A stretch of 64,000 bases of DNA from Alentia gelatinosa (lineage: Eukaryota > Annelida > Polychaeta > Phyllodocida > Polynoidae): positions 55,224,789 to 55,288,788 of the forward strand of contig OX465584.1 of the NCBI GenBank assembly GCA_950022655.1, in the 5' to 3' direction. The notes under the pieces are model-generated. The model worked only from the letters and a program-made list of their open reading frames with translations, had not been told where the DNA came from and did not search any database. Position numbers and translations under genes: made by a program. The first letter of the stretch is position 1. Every line of letters begins with the position of its first letter. Below are positions 1 through 11,889 of the stretch, in pieces.

Positions 1-723
1 GAAGGGACCCAATCCACAAGTGGTATTTGAAATTATGAGTAAAAACCTTGATAATTTTGTTGAGTGGTGTAGAACTATGCAATTGACAATGAATTAAAAG
101 AAATCAAAAGCCATGTGGTGTGTCCCGCGAAATAAATATGAAGATGTAAAGAGACTGCGATTAGTAGCCGGAAAAACTATTATAGATAATGTCCAAAGCT
201 ATAATTATCTTGGAGTTCACATAGATTACTCTTACAATAGATGCCAGACTAGCGGTGGTAAAACAGACTATCCTACCAGAGCTAGAATACTGTGATTTTA
301 TTCTAGACTCGCTGGCTGAAAACAAAAGGAGTAAACTACAAGTGTTGATTAACTCAGCACTGCGAAATGTGTATAACATAAAGAAGACAAGTGAAATAAG
401 TGTTGAAGATCTATTAAATAAAGCTAAGATAATGCCCTTGACCATAAGGAGGCAATTACATTTATTGTCCTTTATTCACTGGTGGATATTTGAACAAGGG
501 CAAGTAGAAGTGCGAAATACAGGACATGCAACAAGAGAAAATGTGAGTATAAAGCCAAAGGTCGAGCGACCAATGAAGGACTTGTATAAAAAAAAGTCCA
601 TTATACAGGGGTGGTATTTTGTGGAGTAAGTTACCCCATGGTATTAGAGAAATCACCAACAGAGAAATGTTTAAGACAGAAATAAAGGAATATATTGTTA
701 AAGGAAATCTAAAACTGGTCTAG
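1..723 (+). pseudogene. Broken 3' end of a LINE reverse transcriptase ORF
   Basis: The translation reads as the C-terminal part of a non-LTR reverse transcriptase: a helical stretch with EWCR, then a SYNYLGVHID motif (about 200-235), then the thumb-like tail with LPELEYC and a closing LWSKLPHGIRE segment. The frame is broken by an in-frame TAA at 95-97, a frameshift near 245, and a stop plus frameshift near 615-629. The final stop is at 721-723. The 5' part lies outside the window. The YLGV motif and the order of segments match the C-terminal region of LINEs at 7.4-8.1 kb and 16.5-17.2 kb here, but the sequence is not a close copy of either. This is a dead fragment. Confidence 0.8.
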
Positions 724-1703
724 GAGAAAAATCGAAATGATTCAAGACATTGATAAATATCTGGCTTTGGATATGGTGTTGTGTATAAGAAGATCTTTAA
801 GAATTGTAAACCCAAATTGTGTTTAGTTGCTGTGTTACTGTTTGTAGTACCTTGGTGTGTTGTCTTTGTGTATTTATGTTATCATGATTGGTAAGTTGTC
901 GACTAACAAAATCACTACTCTCAAAAATGGTGAGATTTATGGGATAATTAAAGTCATTAAATGAGATGACTGTTTGAGCTATTATTATAACTACAGTTAG
1001 GTATTTGAGAGTGATATAAGTTGCAGGTCGTGCGACCAAATTAGCCAATCAACATATTAGTTGATTGATTAGCGTATAGTATTTTGCACAATACTGTGAA
1101 TTTTTTTGTAAGCTAGAAGTGTTACAACCTCATGAGGCTTTAACTTGAACTCATTTCAAAGGGTGTTATCATTAGTATGGCAGAACAATATGTACCTTAA
1201 GAATTGTAACCTGTCACTGGCGCCTCTTCTGACGCGAACAATGTTTCTTTCTTGTAAAATCTTTTTCAATTGATATAAAGGGGGATGGGAAAATATATAA
1301 TAAAAAAAAAAAAAAAAAAAAAAAACACAGAGAGCTCGTAATGACCACTATGCTTGTACTGCCTTCAAATATAGGCTCGATATATGTATAATGATAGATT
1401 GACTCCTTGTAATGATGTTATTTGCACAAATAAACTCTGCTCTATTTTTTTTTAAAATACTGTGAATGTAAAAGTGTGACACACTTTAATACCTCACTGT
1501 AGATTGTGAACAAAACACTGTGTTTTATAAAGGTAACGAGTAAGGAACTGGTTGACTATACCGTGTGAGCAAATATTGTGAAATCTACTGAGTAATGCAT
1601 TGATATTGTTGTAAAATAGTCGTGCGACTATCGCTTTTTAAAGCACCCTTAATGGGTGAAAGAGATTGTCAATGAATAAAAATTACAAAAAAACTAAAAA
1701 ATT
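724..1703. other. Non-coding stretch, probably LINE 3' flank, with a poly-A run
   Basis: No gene is visible. A run of about 23 A lies at 1302-1325, and an AATAAA-like signal occurs near 1429 followed by a T-rich run. This may be the 3' untranslated tail of the LINE fragment plus a second A-rich insertion tail. A direct call is not possible. Confidence 0.4.
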
Positions 1704-2246
1704 TAACGAAGACGAGGCAATGTCTGCTCCCTAAGCTGATGCTACCTTGAATGACAGTTTAAGAACTGTCCCTAACCACCGTAACCATGTGCACTAGTAG
1801 GTGTGACATCACTGAGGGATATCACGCCTTTCCTCCCTGTGGTCGCCGGGCAATACATCTTGAGACCAAGGAGCTGTTTCAAAAGTCGGGAGGGTGCTCA
1901 ACGAGAGTACTCATCACCAATGCGAGAGGCTAACAATGGAACTTGAGGCATCGCTGTCGAAGTGGAGGTGCCGCTCTCTATGGGATATTGGTAGTAGTTT
2001 TGCTGCCGCTTTGATTTGAGGTGCCACTCGCTGTTGCCGGCCTCTTGCTTTCAAAATGTGACGTGCCGCTGGCAAGATCTCATTCGACTTTTGAAACAGC
2101 TCCCAACCTTATTGACATGCAGGAGAGACTGCTATTAAAAAATATGTTCAAACAAGCAAACAAACAACAGGAAACTCTTGTTGGGGAGAGGTGGGATCAA
2201 CGTTTCGCTGTATTTGGCTCATCCGGCATCATAAAGTGCTTATAGG

Positions 2247-2536
2247 GCACCCCTCTCATAAGATCTCACACTCTCAAAGTTATCTGTGCTCTATGAGAGA
2301 AGAATTCTTAAAACCTAGGCTTAGAGCCTTGATAATCCACTGGCACACAGAATTCCCACTAGGTGGCATCATTGGGATTATAGGAATCTTTCGTTGCATT
2401 GATGTACATCTTTAGGGGAGGCAGGCCAGTGGATTCTCAAGGCTCTAAGCCTAGTTCGTTAAGAATTCTTCTCCATAGAGCATAGTGAGAGTACAGTATA
2501 CGACTTAGAGAGTGTGAGATCTTATGAGAGGGGTGC
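2247..2536. mobile_element. MITE-like element with long inverted ends (GCACCCCTCTCATAAG)
   Basis: The left end GCACCCCTCTCATAAG is mirrored at the right end as CTTATGAGAGGGGTGC. The inverted homology continues inwards through ACTCTC, GAATTCTTA and CTAGGCTTAGAGCCTTGA, so most of the element can fold back on itself. Related copies lie at 32262-32510 (right end damaged), 39057-39362 and 42648-42960. There is no coding capacity. The first three sit at the same place in the cassette copies; the fourth is an independent insertion. Confidence 0.75.
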
Positions 2537-2712
2537 ACTGGGCGTCAAGGTGATCAAGCTCCAGCATATAATTGTGGTCAATGTGAAATTTGACAATAAC
2601 TTTCCTTCATAAGTCTGTTGGACCAGTGTCGGGGATGAGTGATGCATGGGGGGGGGAGAAAATTAACTTTTATTTCTGTGATGAATGGGAGAAGAAAACT
2701 TGGGACAGATAC

Positions 2713-2866
2713 CTGGAGCCATGAAGTATATTGCAGACAGCAGGGCCGTCTCGTGGTCATCTGGTCTAAGTTTCTGTAGTGCGTTGGCAATGTGAAAGAA
2801 GAAGTCGATGGCCTCCTCTGTATGCACGATCCTTATGTCTCCACCACTGATGATCAGTCCGTCAGT
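2713..2866 (-). pseudogene. Relic of nuclear-receptor LBD penultimate exon, 5' half missing
   Basis: Read on the - strand this gives an open segment matching the second half of the intact exon at 39552-39776. It runs from DGLIISGGDIRIVHTEEA through KLRPDDHETALL to FMAP. It ends at the same splice donor, CCAG followed by GTATCT, at 2713/2712. Upstream of DGL the homology stops abruptly at a TGTATACATGAGG junction, so the first half with the HRPxxW and WN residues is gone. The last exon it would have spliced to lies outside the window on the left. It is probably a non-functional remnant, although the surviving part is still open. Confidence 0.7.
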
Positions 2867-3461
2867 GTATACATGAGGAATTTAAGAAGCACATGAAAAT
2901 GATGTTAAAATAAAGAATAAAATAGAAACCCTTTTACAGAAGACCCCACTTAAAGGAACACCACCTGTTAAGAGATGATTTGCTTAAAACAGACATTTTT
3001 CTCTCTATTGAGAGTTTATTTTAACCCTGAGAAAGGACCATCCTGAGTAACTGGGCACCCCATGTAGACAGACAGGTACTTCAGTACCTGAAATATGGTT
3101 CTTTACCCCAATTACAAGATCACAGTGACAATCACAATGATTGATGAACAGACAAACCTCTACAAAAACGATATTATAAGGAAGGAGAAGCATATTTTTG
3201 AACATTTCTGTTTTTATACTTTTGTTAAGAATTATAATTAAGTTGCTCTGACAGATAAAACCATCCCACCTGAGGGCTGATATCAGACCACATAATTGAT
3301 GACAATGTATCTACGATTAGATAAATACAAAACATTGTGCATTTTGTGAAAATTTGATCAATGAAGAAATTTAACCCTAAAAAGAATGAAAATTAGAGAC
3401 CATCTATATCATTATGTTCTGCACCACATTATTTTATGTCATTGATTTTACCCTTTAAGGA

Positions 3462-3553
3462 CACATGATGCCTGGAGGCATCACCGCTCTAAAGACGCAT
3501 GATGCCTCCAGGCATCACCGCACTAAAGACACAAGATGCCTTGAGGCATCATT
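3462..3553. repeat. Three tandem copies of a ~35-bp unit holding a 16-bp palindrome
   Basis: The unit AAAGACACATGATGCC... repeats three times. Each copy contains the palindrome GATGCC(T/C)(G/C)(A/G)GGCATC: one copy has TGGA, one TCCA and one TTGA in the centre. The paired changes in the centre keep the hairpin possible. It lies about 1.5 kb upstream of the first GPCR and is absent from the aligned positions of copies 2 and 3. Confidence 0.75.
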
Positions 3554-3729
3554 GTTCCAATATTAACAACAATGTTTTAACAAAGAAATAAAAGAGCAAT
3601 CTTCATGAAATCTTCGGAAAATGTAGATATAACATCATATTTATTATTTCTATTCAAGAGAAATCAGATATCTATGATTATGTATCATATTGCATGATTA
3701 CAAACTTGAATTATCGGTTTTAACCATTA

Positions 3730-4604
3730 GGCCCCGCACCCACCAGTTACGACACGCTCCGACAAGCGTTCCGACACACTCCGACACAGAATTTCTCTGT
3801 CGTAGCGCAATCGTAGCACTCTTGTCGCAGCGTGTCGTAGCATGTCGGAGCGTGTCGTAACGGTTTTTGGCGGAAAAAAAGGAAACCACGGCGCCGACAC
3901 GGGCTACGACACGGGCTATGACAGAATACGTTTTTTCTCAATTATTTCAAAAATGATGAGAGTGACCTATCATTTTTAAAACTTAAATAAGTAGCACTAT
4001 GCATATACTATATTCTGGTAAAGTTTGGAGAAGGTGACATGGGATTTACTGAGTGAAATTGAACTTTTCAGAATTCTTATATTTCCTTTTATCAAATATT
4101 TTAAAACTCTTGGGTTACGGAAAGGGTACATCCTCATTAGTATGTAACCGAAATTTTGTGGAAATTTTCAAAGTATTAATGGAGATATAGAGGAAAATAT
4201 AAATGCCCATTGACTTACCATTGCTCCCATAGGCGCCAGTGTTAAATATCGTGACTCGTGTCGGAACGGTGTCGTAGACGTTGTCGGAAGCCTGCCTCCA
4301 CTAGTGCAGAACGCTACAATAGCGTTACGACACGCTCCGACACGCCCCGACATGTCGTAGGCCTTCCGACACACTCCGACAATTCCAACATGTTGGAATT
4401 GTCGGAAGCGTGTCTGAAGGCCTACGACAAGGCGCCCGTGTCGGAGCGTGTCGTAAGCCATGTCGGGGCGTGTCGCAGTCCATGTCGGAAGCCGGCCTCC
4501 ACTACTGCGATAATTTAAGCGCTTCTGACACAACGTTCGATTTTGTGTCGTAAGCCATGTCGGGGCGTGTCGGAAGCGAAATCGTAGTAAGTGCTTGCGG
4601 GGCC
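3730..4604. mobile_element. Palindrome-packed MITE rich in CGACAC/GTGTCG repeats
   Basis: The terminal inverted repeats are GGCCCCGCACCCACC...GTTACGAC at the left and GTCGTA-like sequence followed by AAGTGCTTGCGGGGCC at the right. They are flanked by TTA on both sides, a possible 3-bp target duplication. The interior is built from dozens of short words such as TACGACACGCTCCGACAC in both orientations. The centre at 4376-4405 is a perfect 30-bp palindrome around CCAACATGTTGG, so the whole element can form one long imperfect hairpin. A second copy is at 30112-30800. The open frames inside are by-products of the repeat. Confidence 0.75.
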
Positions 4605-4865
4605 TTATGTGCCCGTCCTCTTGCCAGACAAACTGCCACCAGCACCCGTCCTTATGGGACTAGCTCAGCCCCAGGCAGCCATCCTTAAAGGGTTAATGCC
4701 ATGTGATGTGATCCAAACTGCAGCTACTCTGTTGATCCTATGAGCCTATTCTGTATACCAAGTTATTCCATTGTTTACAATGCAAATATTGACTGACTAG
4801 TGCATTTTTAATGCATTTGAAGAGAGTTCTCTTTCCACAAACCAGACAGACAAACAACACAGCTG

Positions 4866-4872
4866 TATATAG
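4866..4872 (+). promoter_or_regulatory. Possible TATA-like element upstream of GPCR copy 1
   Basis: TATATAG lies 95 bp before the ATG at 4961. The same word sits exactly 95 bp before the ATG of copy 3 (33568-33574), while copy 2 has TACATAG at about 24910. The flanking 60 bp are well conserved among the three copies. Function is inferred only from sequence and position. Confidence 0.25.
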
Positions 4873-4960
4873 CATTATGCTTTCAGCACTATTTCACACA
4901 GGACCTTGAATAGCAGTGTTGGGCTCATCTCTGTACAAAGAATTTTTGATAGTCCACATC

Positions 4961-6055
4961 ATGGTTGATATAGGATTCAGACCATTAATCAATACTGATG
5001 ATAACAGTTCAACTCATATGAATGATACAGACTTCTTGGTGCTACCACTGGATACGATTGTGCATTTGTCTATTTGTATATTTGGAATTGTGGCAAATAG
5101 CCTTATCATAGTTGTTGTTATTTATGGATCATTCTTGAGATCATCTGTCTTCATGAACTTACTGATGGCATTAGCTTTTGCAGACAACTTAACCCTGTTT
5201 TTCATTATATTACGCCTAGATGGTATATATAGCTGGCTCCCTTGGGCAGAGTCTTTATGGATGTGTCGTTTTGTTGTTTATGGGCTTAATGCATCTTGCA
5301 TCACAGCTTCATGGTTGATTGTCTTAGTATCTATTGAACGCATGGTTGCTGTTGTCTATCCTTTGCAGTCTCACATGTACAGTTCTGTAAGGAGAATCCA
5401 TATTGTCATCATCCTGTTACTTGTTATCACATGGATTTCAACTTGCCCATTTTTATTCAGCTGTGATGTGTATACTTACAAGGCCCATTTACGTTGTGAT
5501 ATCAATGGATTCAATCCCTTTTGGAGTGCAATGTACGAGGTAGTATATGGATTTCTCCTATATAGTCTCATACCGTCTTGCATTATTACCATCATGAATA
5601 TACTAGTCATCAGGAAAATGCTCTCTCAAGGGAAATTCTGTTCCAGAACACAAGGAGAATTACACAAGTCAGCAACCATACATACCAGGTCTTCAATAGC
5701 TGTAATGTTTTCTGTGTGTACTGTATTCATTGTATCAACACTCCCTATAGAAACCATTATCACCGTTTTAACCATATGTAACTTGCTCAATGCAGAGTGC
5801 ATTTCCCTAATTGACAGTGCTGCAGCTTTCTTCCTTATATTAAACAGATTCAATCACTGTGGGAATCTATTTTTGTACTGCCTAACTGGGTCAGTCTTCA
5901 GGAAAACATTCATCCACCTTCTACAAAGAATTTTCAGGAGGACTTCTCAAAGCAGCACTCATGGGCAATTAACAACTGTGGAACTCAGAACAAACGATGT
6001 TGATAAGAATTCCCAAGAAGGCTTCTATCGAAGAGAGTCAAATCCATCATATTGA
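4961..6055 (+). CDS. Class A (rhodopsin-like) GPCR, intronless, cassette copy 1
   Basis: The product is 364 residues with seven hydrophobic segments. Two N-glycosylation sequons (N15, N21) precede TM1. Recognisable landmarks are N46 in TM1, D75 in TM2, C102 at the start of TM3 paired with a Cys in loop 2 (C168 or C179), W158 in TM4, P205 in TM5 and P262 in TM6. The DRY motif appears as SIERM (124-128). The NPxxY motif appears as NLFLY (302-306), and TM6 lacks the usual CWxP. A basic helix 8 (FRKTF) and a Ser/Thr-rich tail follow. I chose the ATG at 4961 because all three copies share it; upstream in-frame GTG/TTG codons are not credible starts. It is a single exon. The ligand is unknown; the general form resembles peptide-type invertebrate receptors, but I assign no family. 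Confidence 0.9.
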   Translation: MVDIGFRPLINTDDNSSTHMNDTDFLVLPLDTIVHLSICIFGIVANSLIIVVVIYGSFLRSSVFMNLLMALAFADNLTLFFIILRLDGIYSWLPWAESLWMCRFVVYGLNASCITASWLIVLVSIERMVAVVYPLQSHMYSSVRRIHIVIILLLVITWISTCPFLFSCDVYTYKAHLRCDINGFNPFWSAMYEVVYGFLLYSLIPSCIITIMNILVIRKMLSQGKFCSRTQGELHKSATIHTRSSIAVMFSVCTVFIVSTLPIETIITVLTICNLLNAECISLIDSAAAFFLILNRFNHCGNLFLYCLTGSVFRKTFIHLLQRIFRRTSQSSTHGQLTTVELRTNDVDKNSQEGFYRRESNPSY

Positions 6056-6239
6056 ATGAAAAATGTAGATTTTTCATGAACAAAAAAGAAACTGGCCATG
6101 GAATCAACAAAATCTGAATCAATTGAATGGAATTAGTTTTCAGAAACAAAATACCAGAAACTGAACAAAAGTACAAATTAGATTTTTATAATTGATGTAA
6201 CTTTAACTGAAGTAAAGCTTTCCAGGGGGTTTACATTTC

Positions 6240-7004
6240 CCTCTATTTTTTATTTATCGGTATCTAGAAATAGTTCATGTTATATCATATTTCCTTCATT
6301 CCAGTCAACTTAAATGGCAAAGTGTACCGAACTGAATGTTTTTTTTAATTGGGTCAGTTCGCATACATGAGCAGTCGCAGTCTACCACCTTCCCACTGAG
6401 ATTTCTCTAGTAATATCCAGTATAAGCGCCAATTCCACCAAGCCACCTTTCCAACCAGAAAATCTCCAAAACTTATTTTGGATTGTTTCGTAATGTTTCT
6501 GGCTTTTTCTCTCATAATCGAACTAGGAGACTTTCTCGGTGGAAAAGGCACCTATAACTTTTGGCAATTTTCGGGTGCTCACACGATTTTTGTGGAGGCA
6601 CATTCAAGTTGCCGATTAATTTCGGGAAATTTGTATATGCCTTAAATTTTATATATACCGACAGAGACTCTTTGATGAGAACAAACTTTTCCTATATAAT
6701 TGATCTTGAGAATTCAGGGAAAAACTCAGTATGGAACAGTACTTAAGTCGCCTAGAAAACCAGCCTAACAAATTTAAAATCTGGACTAAAATGTTCGAAA
6801 ATATTAGGTAAGAGGTAATCAAAATCTCTGGCATCTTTCATACAAGTGTATATATACTTCTCCCCAGGTTTGTTTTTTGAAGTATGTCATGTAATCTTGA
6901 GTTTTGTAATGCTGCAATCATTTTTGGGATCAGGTAACCAGGTCTGATTTTTAGAGTATGTCATGTAATCCTGAGTTTTGTAATGTTGTAATCGTTTTGG
7001 GGTG
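6240..7004. other. Non-coding 3' flank of GPCR copy 1
   Basis: No gene is visible. The first part matches the region after GPCR copy 2 (26060-26290). Copy 3 lacks about 700 bp of it. Near the end, a segment of about 50 bp beginning TATGTCATGTAATC is present twice (about 6886 and 6956), just before the LINE insertion point. Confidence 0.5.
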
Positions 7005-10000
7005 TTTTTTTTGGTATTAGATTTTATTGTATCTCTCGTCGTTACAAGTTTTTCAGATACAACTTTGGACATCGACATTTTTGCACAACGGTATTTCACG
7101 ATATGGATGAGTTAATGAGATGTGATGATGCTTTATGGCTGTTCTCTTCAGATGTCCATGACATCAACAAATTTTGTTTATATTTTTTTATTCAGGTAAA
7201 CATGGCAACATTCACCCAAGAGGACTTTTTACATGTCGTCTGTGAAAAAGATAACATTATACAGCACATTACACTGTCATAGTCAGTGAAAAGTAAGTAG
7301 CAGTAGAGGTGAGTGATACAAAACAGGACAATACTAGTGAGCAGTATTACAGATAGAAGAGAGACATATAGTATGTTCAATTTACCGGCCAAGGGTTCAT
7401 CAAAAATAAGTGAAATTAGATTATTTTTGCTATATTATTGCCAAAAGTTGGTGTTCCTTAACAGGTGAGTCTTTGCATAGATCTTATAATATGAGGTTTC
7501 ATTGGTTTTTTGGAAGTTGGGCGGTATTGTGTCCCATATCCCAGCACCGACGTAAAGCGTGCTTTTTTTTAATCTTTCCGTTTCTGGTTTGTCAATTTTT
7601 AGTATCCGTTTATCGTAATTTCTAGTGGTTTGTGTTGGGGGTTTACAATGCGATGGGTCATCTGACCACTGTTTAATATTCATGAGTAGACATATTAATC
7701 GGCGGGGTCTTAGTTTGCATTGCTCATATAGTTCCGGAATCGAATGGTCCCTTTTATTTTTAGTTCCAAGTGCTACCCCCATGCATTGATTGAAAGACGT
7801 GTCTAACATCTTTCGATCCACTACCCTTGCGCCAGTGTAAATGTATCCAACATAGTCACACGTGGGTAATATGGATTGTTTCAGTATCATTATCCGTGAG
7901 TCTTTGGGAATTTGATTTCTCAACAGATATAACTTTCCTAAATTTCCTCTCGAGGTGTTTATGATCTTAGTAATTTGGTCCTTGAATGTTACTTTACTGT
8001 CAATTATAAGGCCTAAATAATTGAACTTCCAGACTCGTTCAAGTGTTTGGTCATTTACCTGACTTCCTTTAATCTCAATTTTCTCCAGTTTATTGCCTAT
8101 CCACATTTGCTTCGTTTTCTTGGTATTCATTTCTAGCTTATAAGCTCTCAGCCATTCTGATACTTCATCTAGGTCTTTCTAGATTAATTCCTGGGCCTTC
8201 TCTATCGTGTTGTCACTTATTACTAAGGCTAGATCATCCGCGTACATAAACGCCTCACTATCTTTAATCAAGGTAAACATGTCATTTATGAAGATAATGA
8301 AAAGGGTAGGGCCAAGAACAGAGCCCTGCGGGACTCCACATTCGATACTTAATTTAGAAGATTTCATTCCTGCTAACTTTACCATTTGGGATCTATTGTA
8401 TAAATAGGATTTAAGCAGGGTTATTGATATTTCATGTAGACCAATTTTTTTCAGCTTATATATTAGAATTTCATGGCTTACGCTGTCAAAGGCTTTTCGC
8501 AGGTCGACAAATGTACATCGGGTCATCTGACCACGGTTCATACTTTCATGGATTTGTGTAATAAATCTAAATATTGCCTGGCCAGTGGATCTTCCGGGCA
8601 TGAAACCAAATTGCTTATTATTGATAATATCATGTTCAAAAAGGTGATTCATTATTTGTTTTTGGAGTATTTTTTCTATTATTTTTGATAACATCGGTAC
8701 CACCGTTATGGGCCTCCAGTTCGTATAGTCATCTAGGTCGCCTGTTTTAGGTATAGATGTAACAATACCGTGCACCAATGATAGAGCGAAAATACCAGTT
8801 TCTATACTTGTGTTAACGATTGTAGTCATGACCTTCGGGTTGACCAGCAGAATCTTTTTTAGGTACGTTGAGTTAAGATTGGTGATTCCAGTTGATTTAT
8901 CTGTTTTTAAACCTCTGAGAATTTTAATGATTTCATTCAAGTCTGTTGGTTTAAATATTAACTTTTCATCGATTAAATTGTCTACTAATTTTAATTCTCC
9001 CAAATTAACTGGGCCTAGTTTCTCGAGAATTTCTGGACCTATCTTTGTAAAGAACGTGTTCATTTCTTCCGCTTTTCTTAGACTGGTTTCAGCTCCATTC
9101 CCGTCGTCAGGTGCAGCGGGGCCTCTAGGCTTCCAAATTTCGTTTAGGTATTTCCAGAATAGTTTAGGATTTGATTTGCTATGTGCAAGTCTTTGCTTTA
9201 TTATTTCCGCTTTGTGTTCTTTTATCTTTCGCTGTGTGCTCTTTCTGAGTCTCCGAATTTCTCGGAGAGCTTCTATGTCAACATGGTTACTCTTAGCGAT
9301 GTCCTTCAATAGCCTTTCTCTCTTGTCTATATCTTTGATTACTGTTCTAGGTAATTCTAACCCATTTTTGGTGGTTGTTTTATATTTCCTAACAGGGCAT
9401 ACTTTTTCCAGAAAATTGTAGATATATTGTTCTAAATGCGCATTAAGGTCAATGGCCTCGTTATGGTTAGGTGGTATATATCTTTCCATTTGTTCAGTTA
9501 TTACTTCCTGTGTTAACTTATTCAGGTTGCGACCTTCGATGTATGTTTCCTGTTTTTTTATGTTTTGGCATTTCCTTTGTGCATATATAGCTACATGGTC
9601 GGAAACATACATATTCAGGTTACCTGAACTTTTCACATGCTTACAATTCTTATAGAAGTGATCTATTTTACTTTTGCCCTTGTTGTGTATGAAGGTATCT
9701 GCGGTTTCTAATATTCTTAGGTCGTTCGTAGTTAAGAACGATCTCATACTACGATATTTTGGGCTCATTCTTGTGTTGGTGTCAATATTTAGGTCACCCT
9801 GGATCCATATTTCAAATTCTTAAATCTTTCGTCCGTTATTATACTTTCTAGGTATTCATAACAGGGTTTTACGTTCTTGTGTGGTGGGCGATACACTGAT
9901 ATTATTAGTAATTTTCTTCGATTAGGTTCTTGTACACAGCATGTTAATATCTCATATCTAGGGGTCGATATACTATATTCTACAATTTTTTTTAGATACG

Positions 10001-10627
10001 GCCTAACCCTAATTTTTGCGTATAATGCTACCCCCCACCTATTTTTTCTTTTTCATCTACATAATTACGATCAAGTCTTGTTATAAATAATTGGTCGATG
10101 TTTAATAGGTTGTCTGGATGGTGTTCTTTAAGCCAGGTTTCCGTTATTGTGATATAGCTACATTGATTGAATACGTTACAAACCAGGTCTAACTTAGCAT
10201 ATGGGCTATGTATATTAACATTTAGAAAGACTTCACCTTTTAGATTTGCAAGCTCATTTGGTGTTATATATGACATGACAATTTGTGGAAAACCTAACAT
10301 TATTGTATAATTTCACCTGTAAGAACCCTTGGCCTTGAAAGTAACACAAATACAAATACAACAGTACATTTATAGTGCGCAAGTGTAGTACAACAACAGC
10401 ATTACAGTCCATAAGCTGCTGTAGCCTCTGTGGAGTTAATCCCAGAAGCATGTTTACGAGTGCTTGGTGCATGTCTCTTGCTGCCAGGACTTGTGCTGGC
10501 TTCTGTAAAAGGTTGGCGTTTTTTGGTCTATCTTTGATTATTATATAGAACAAAAACATAATATATATATACAATTTTGTAGAAGATAAGTCCGTGTAGA
10601 GTCGGTAAAGTTATAAAGAAAAAATTG
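7005..10627 (-). mobile_element. LINE inserted in cassette copy 1 (single-ORF remnant, antisense)
   Basis: Cassette copy 3 has the uninterrupted sequence at 34915-34930, where the words GTAATCGTTTT and CAGATAACC are adjacent. In copy 1 they are separated by about 3.6 kb, which defines the insertion. The interior encodes an AP-endonuclease and reverse transcriptase on the - strand, with a ~430-bp 3' untranslated region at the low-coordinate end. Only about 330 bp lie upstream of the ORF, so any ORF1 is missing and the element is probably 5'-truncated. The protein resembles CR1/Jockey-type LINEs; the clade is a judgement by eye. Confidence 0.85.
7435..10300 (-). pseudogene. LINE endonuclease-reverse transcriptase ORF, three point lesions
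   Basis: The N-terminal part carries endonuclease landmarks: a TETWL motif near 10125, SVYRPP near 9880, GDLNID near 9795 and a VSDH motif near 9600. The RT part has NWRPIT, FGFMPGRST, a VDLRKAFDSV block, GVPQGSVLGP and an intact YADD (8233-8244). The C-terminal region contains the NYLGLIID motif. The frame is broken by a one-base loss in a G run near 10030, a one-base loss near 9815, and a single in-frame TAG at 8176-8178. Otherwise about 900 codons remain open. This is a young, recently disabled copy, or partly an assembly artefact at the homopolymer. The LINE at 13.4-19.4 kb is a distant relative: compare their segments before the VSDH/ISDH motif. Confidence 0.85.
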
Positions 10628-11889
10628 TTCAGATAACCTTTGTGCGTCCGGTATATATCTTCAGATTATGTCCTGTCATATGTTAATGTACCATACTCTG
10701 TCCTGCTATGTACTATGGAGTAAAATCCTGAATATCTTAGAAACCTTCAAATACCTTTCTAGAGAATCCAACTATGTCTTTAGTGTGTCATGGGTACCAT
10801 ACCAAAAAAGTGGTGTTAGGATAAGAGCGTCTAACATGTAACAAGTTGGCTTAATAGGAATTTTAAATATTATGACTGTATACCGCTAAGATTAACAGAT
10901 GATGTCGACATTAATTGCTGTTTATGTCATTGGAAATTTCAATAAACGCTGCTATATCAAAAAATAAAAATTTCTTAGACTTCCCCGCCAAAACATAACA
11001 AATTTCGCCTATGTGCTCTGTTATTGTGTAGCTGTACCAGTGTTGTTTAAGGTTTATATTTGTCCATACATATACATTCAACCAAGCCGTTGGTTTGACT
11101 AGGACCACATATGACCTATTCAGAAGGAACAACATCTGATTTAGATTATATTACCATTATTACATCACTTGAAATATATGTTAAAATTCTATTGGTAACA
11201 GATTACAAAAGTATTTCAAGAACAGTAATAAATTGGAGGAATAATCATATTTTGCATGGATGTTCTTATTCAAGAAAATACAACAAAAATATTCAAAATA
11301 ATATTGCCATGTATTTTCAAAAGCACTATATACCATAAACAACTGATAAAAGTAACACCAACATGAACATTTAAAACAAACAGAAATGTTCAACAAAACC
11401 TATGCTAACTTCTTAATTGTAACCTTAGTAGGAAGGCTGAAAGACCAACCTTGGCTATGGTGACACCATCAAAATTGATAGAACATGGCCATTTATGTCC
11501 AGCATTTCTCATGCAGAAACTATGATTATTTAAGAGTCATGGGTACATTGACCGATAATTCAATATAAAATCAAGGTATGTTTAATATCAATCTTTTAAA
11601 TAAAATGGAAACATTGTACTTCTTTATATAATCACAAATAAAGTTATATGAAATCTTATGGGCAGGATGCAGTAATATCCATAAAATCTCAAAAAGGCAA
11701 CAGGCAATACCTTTGTCCACAGACCTTTTACTGTACACACATACTAAATGATATTGTTAAATCATTCAAGCCATAGTGAATAACATATTTTATTATCACA
11801 TGATGCTATAGGATTCTCCCCAGTAGTCACATTATGTGGGATCCCAATAAACCACTGTTATTGTAGTACCGAATAAGCTGTTTTATGTC
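10628..11889. other. Duplicated non-coding block between GPCR and nuclear-receptor exon, copy 1
   Basis: This stretch matches 26480-27480 and 34930-36300 in the other copies. It contains no convincing gene; the open frames are short and not preserved among the copies. Confidence 0.6.

Noticed and set aside
3462..3553. CRISPR-like array
   Set aside because: Only three units, no unique spacers of constant length, and a eukaryotic context.
4168..4533. Overlapping open frames on both strands in the CGACAC region
   Set aside because: They are produced by the short-word palindromic repeat, which lacks stops in several frames; the repeat is a MITE.
4916..4960. Longer GPCR frames starting at GTG or TTG upstream of the shared ATG
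   Set aside because: Eukaryotic nuclear genes rarely use these starts, the upstream segment is not conserved in copy 2, and all copies share the ATG in the same context.
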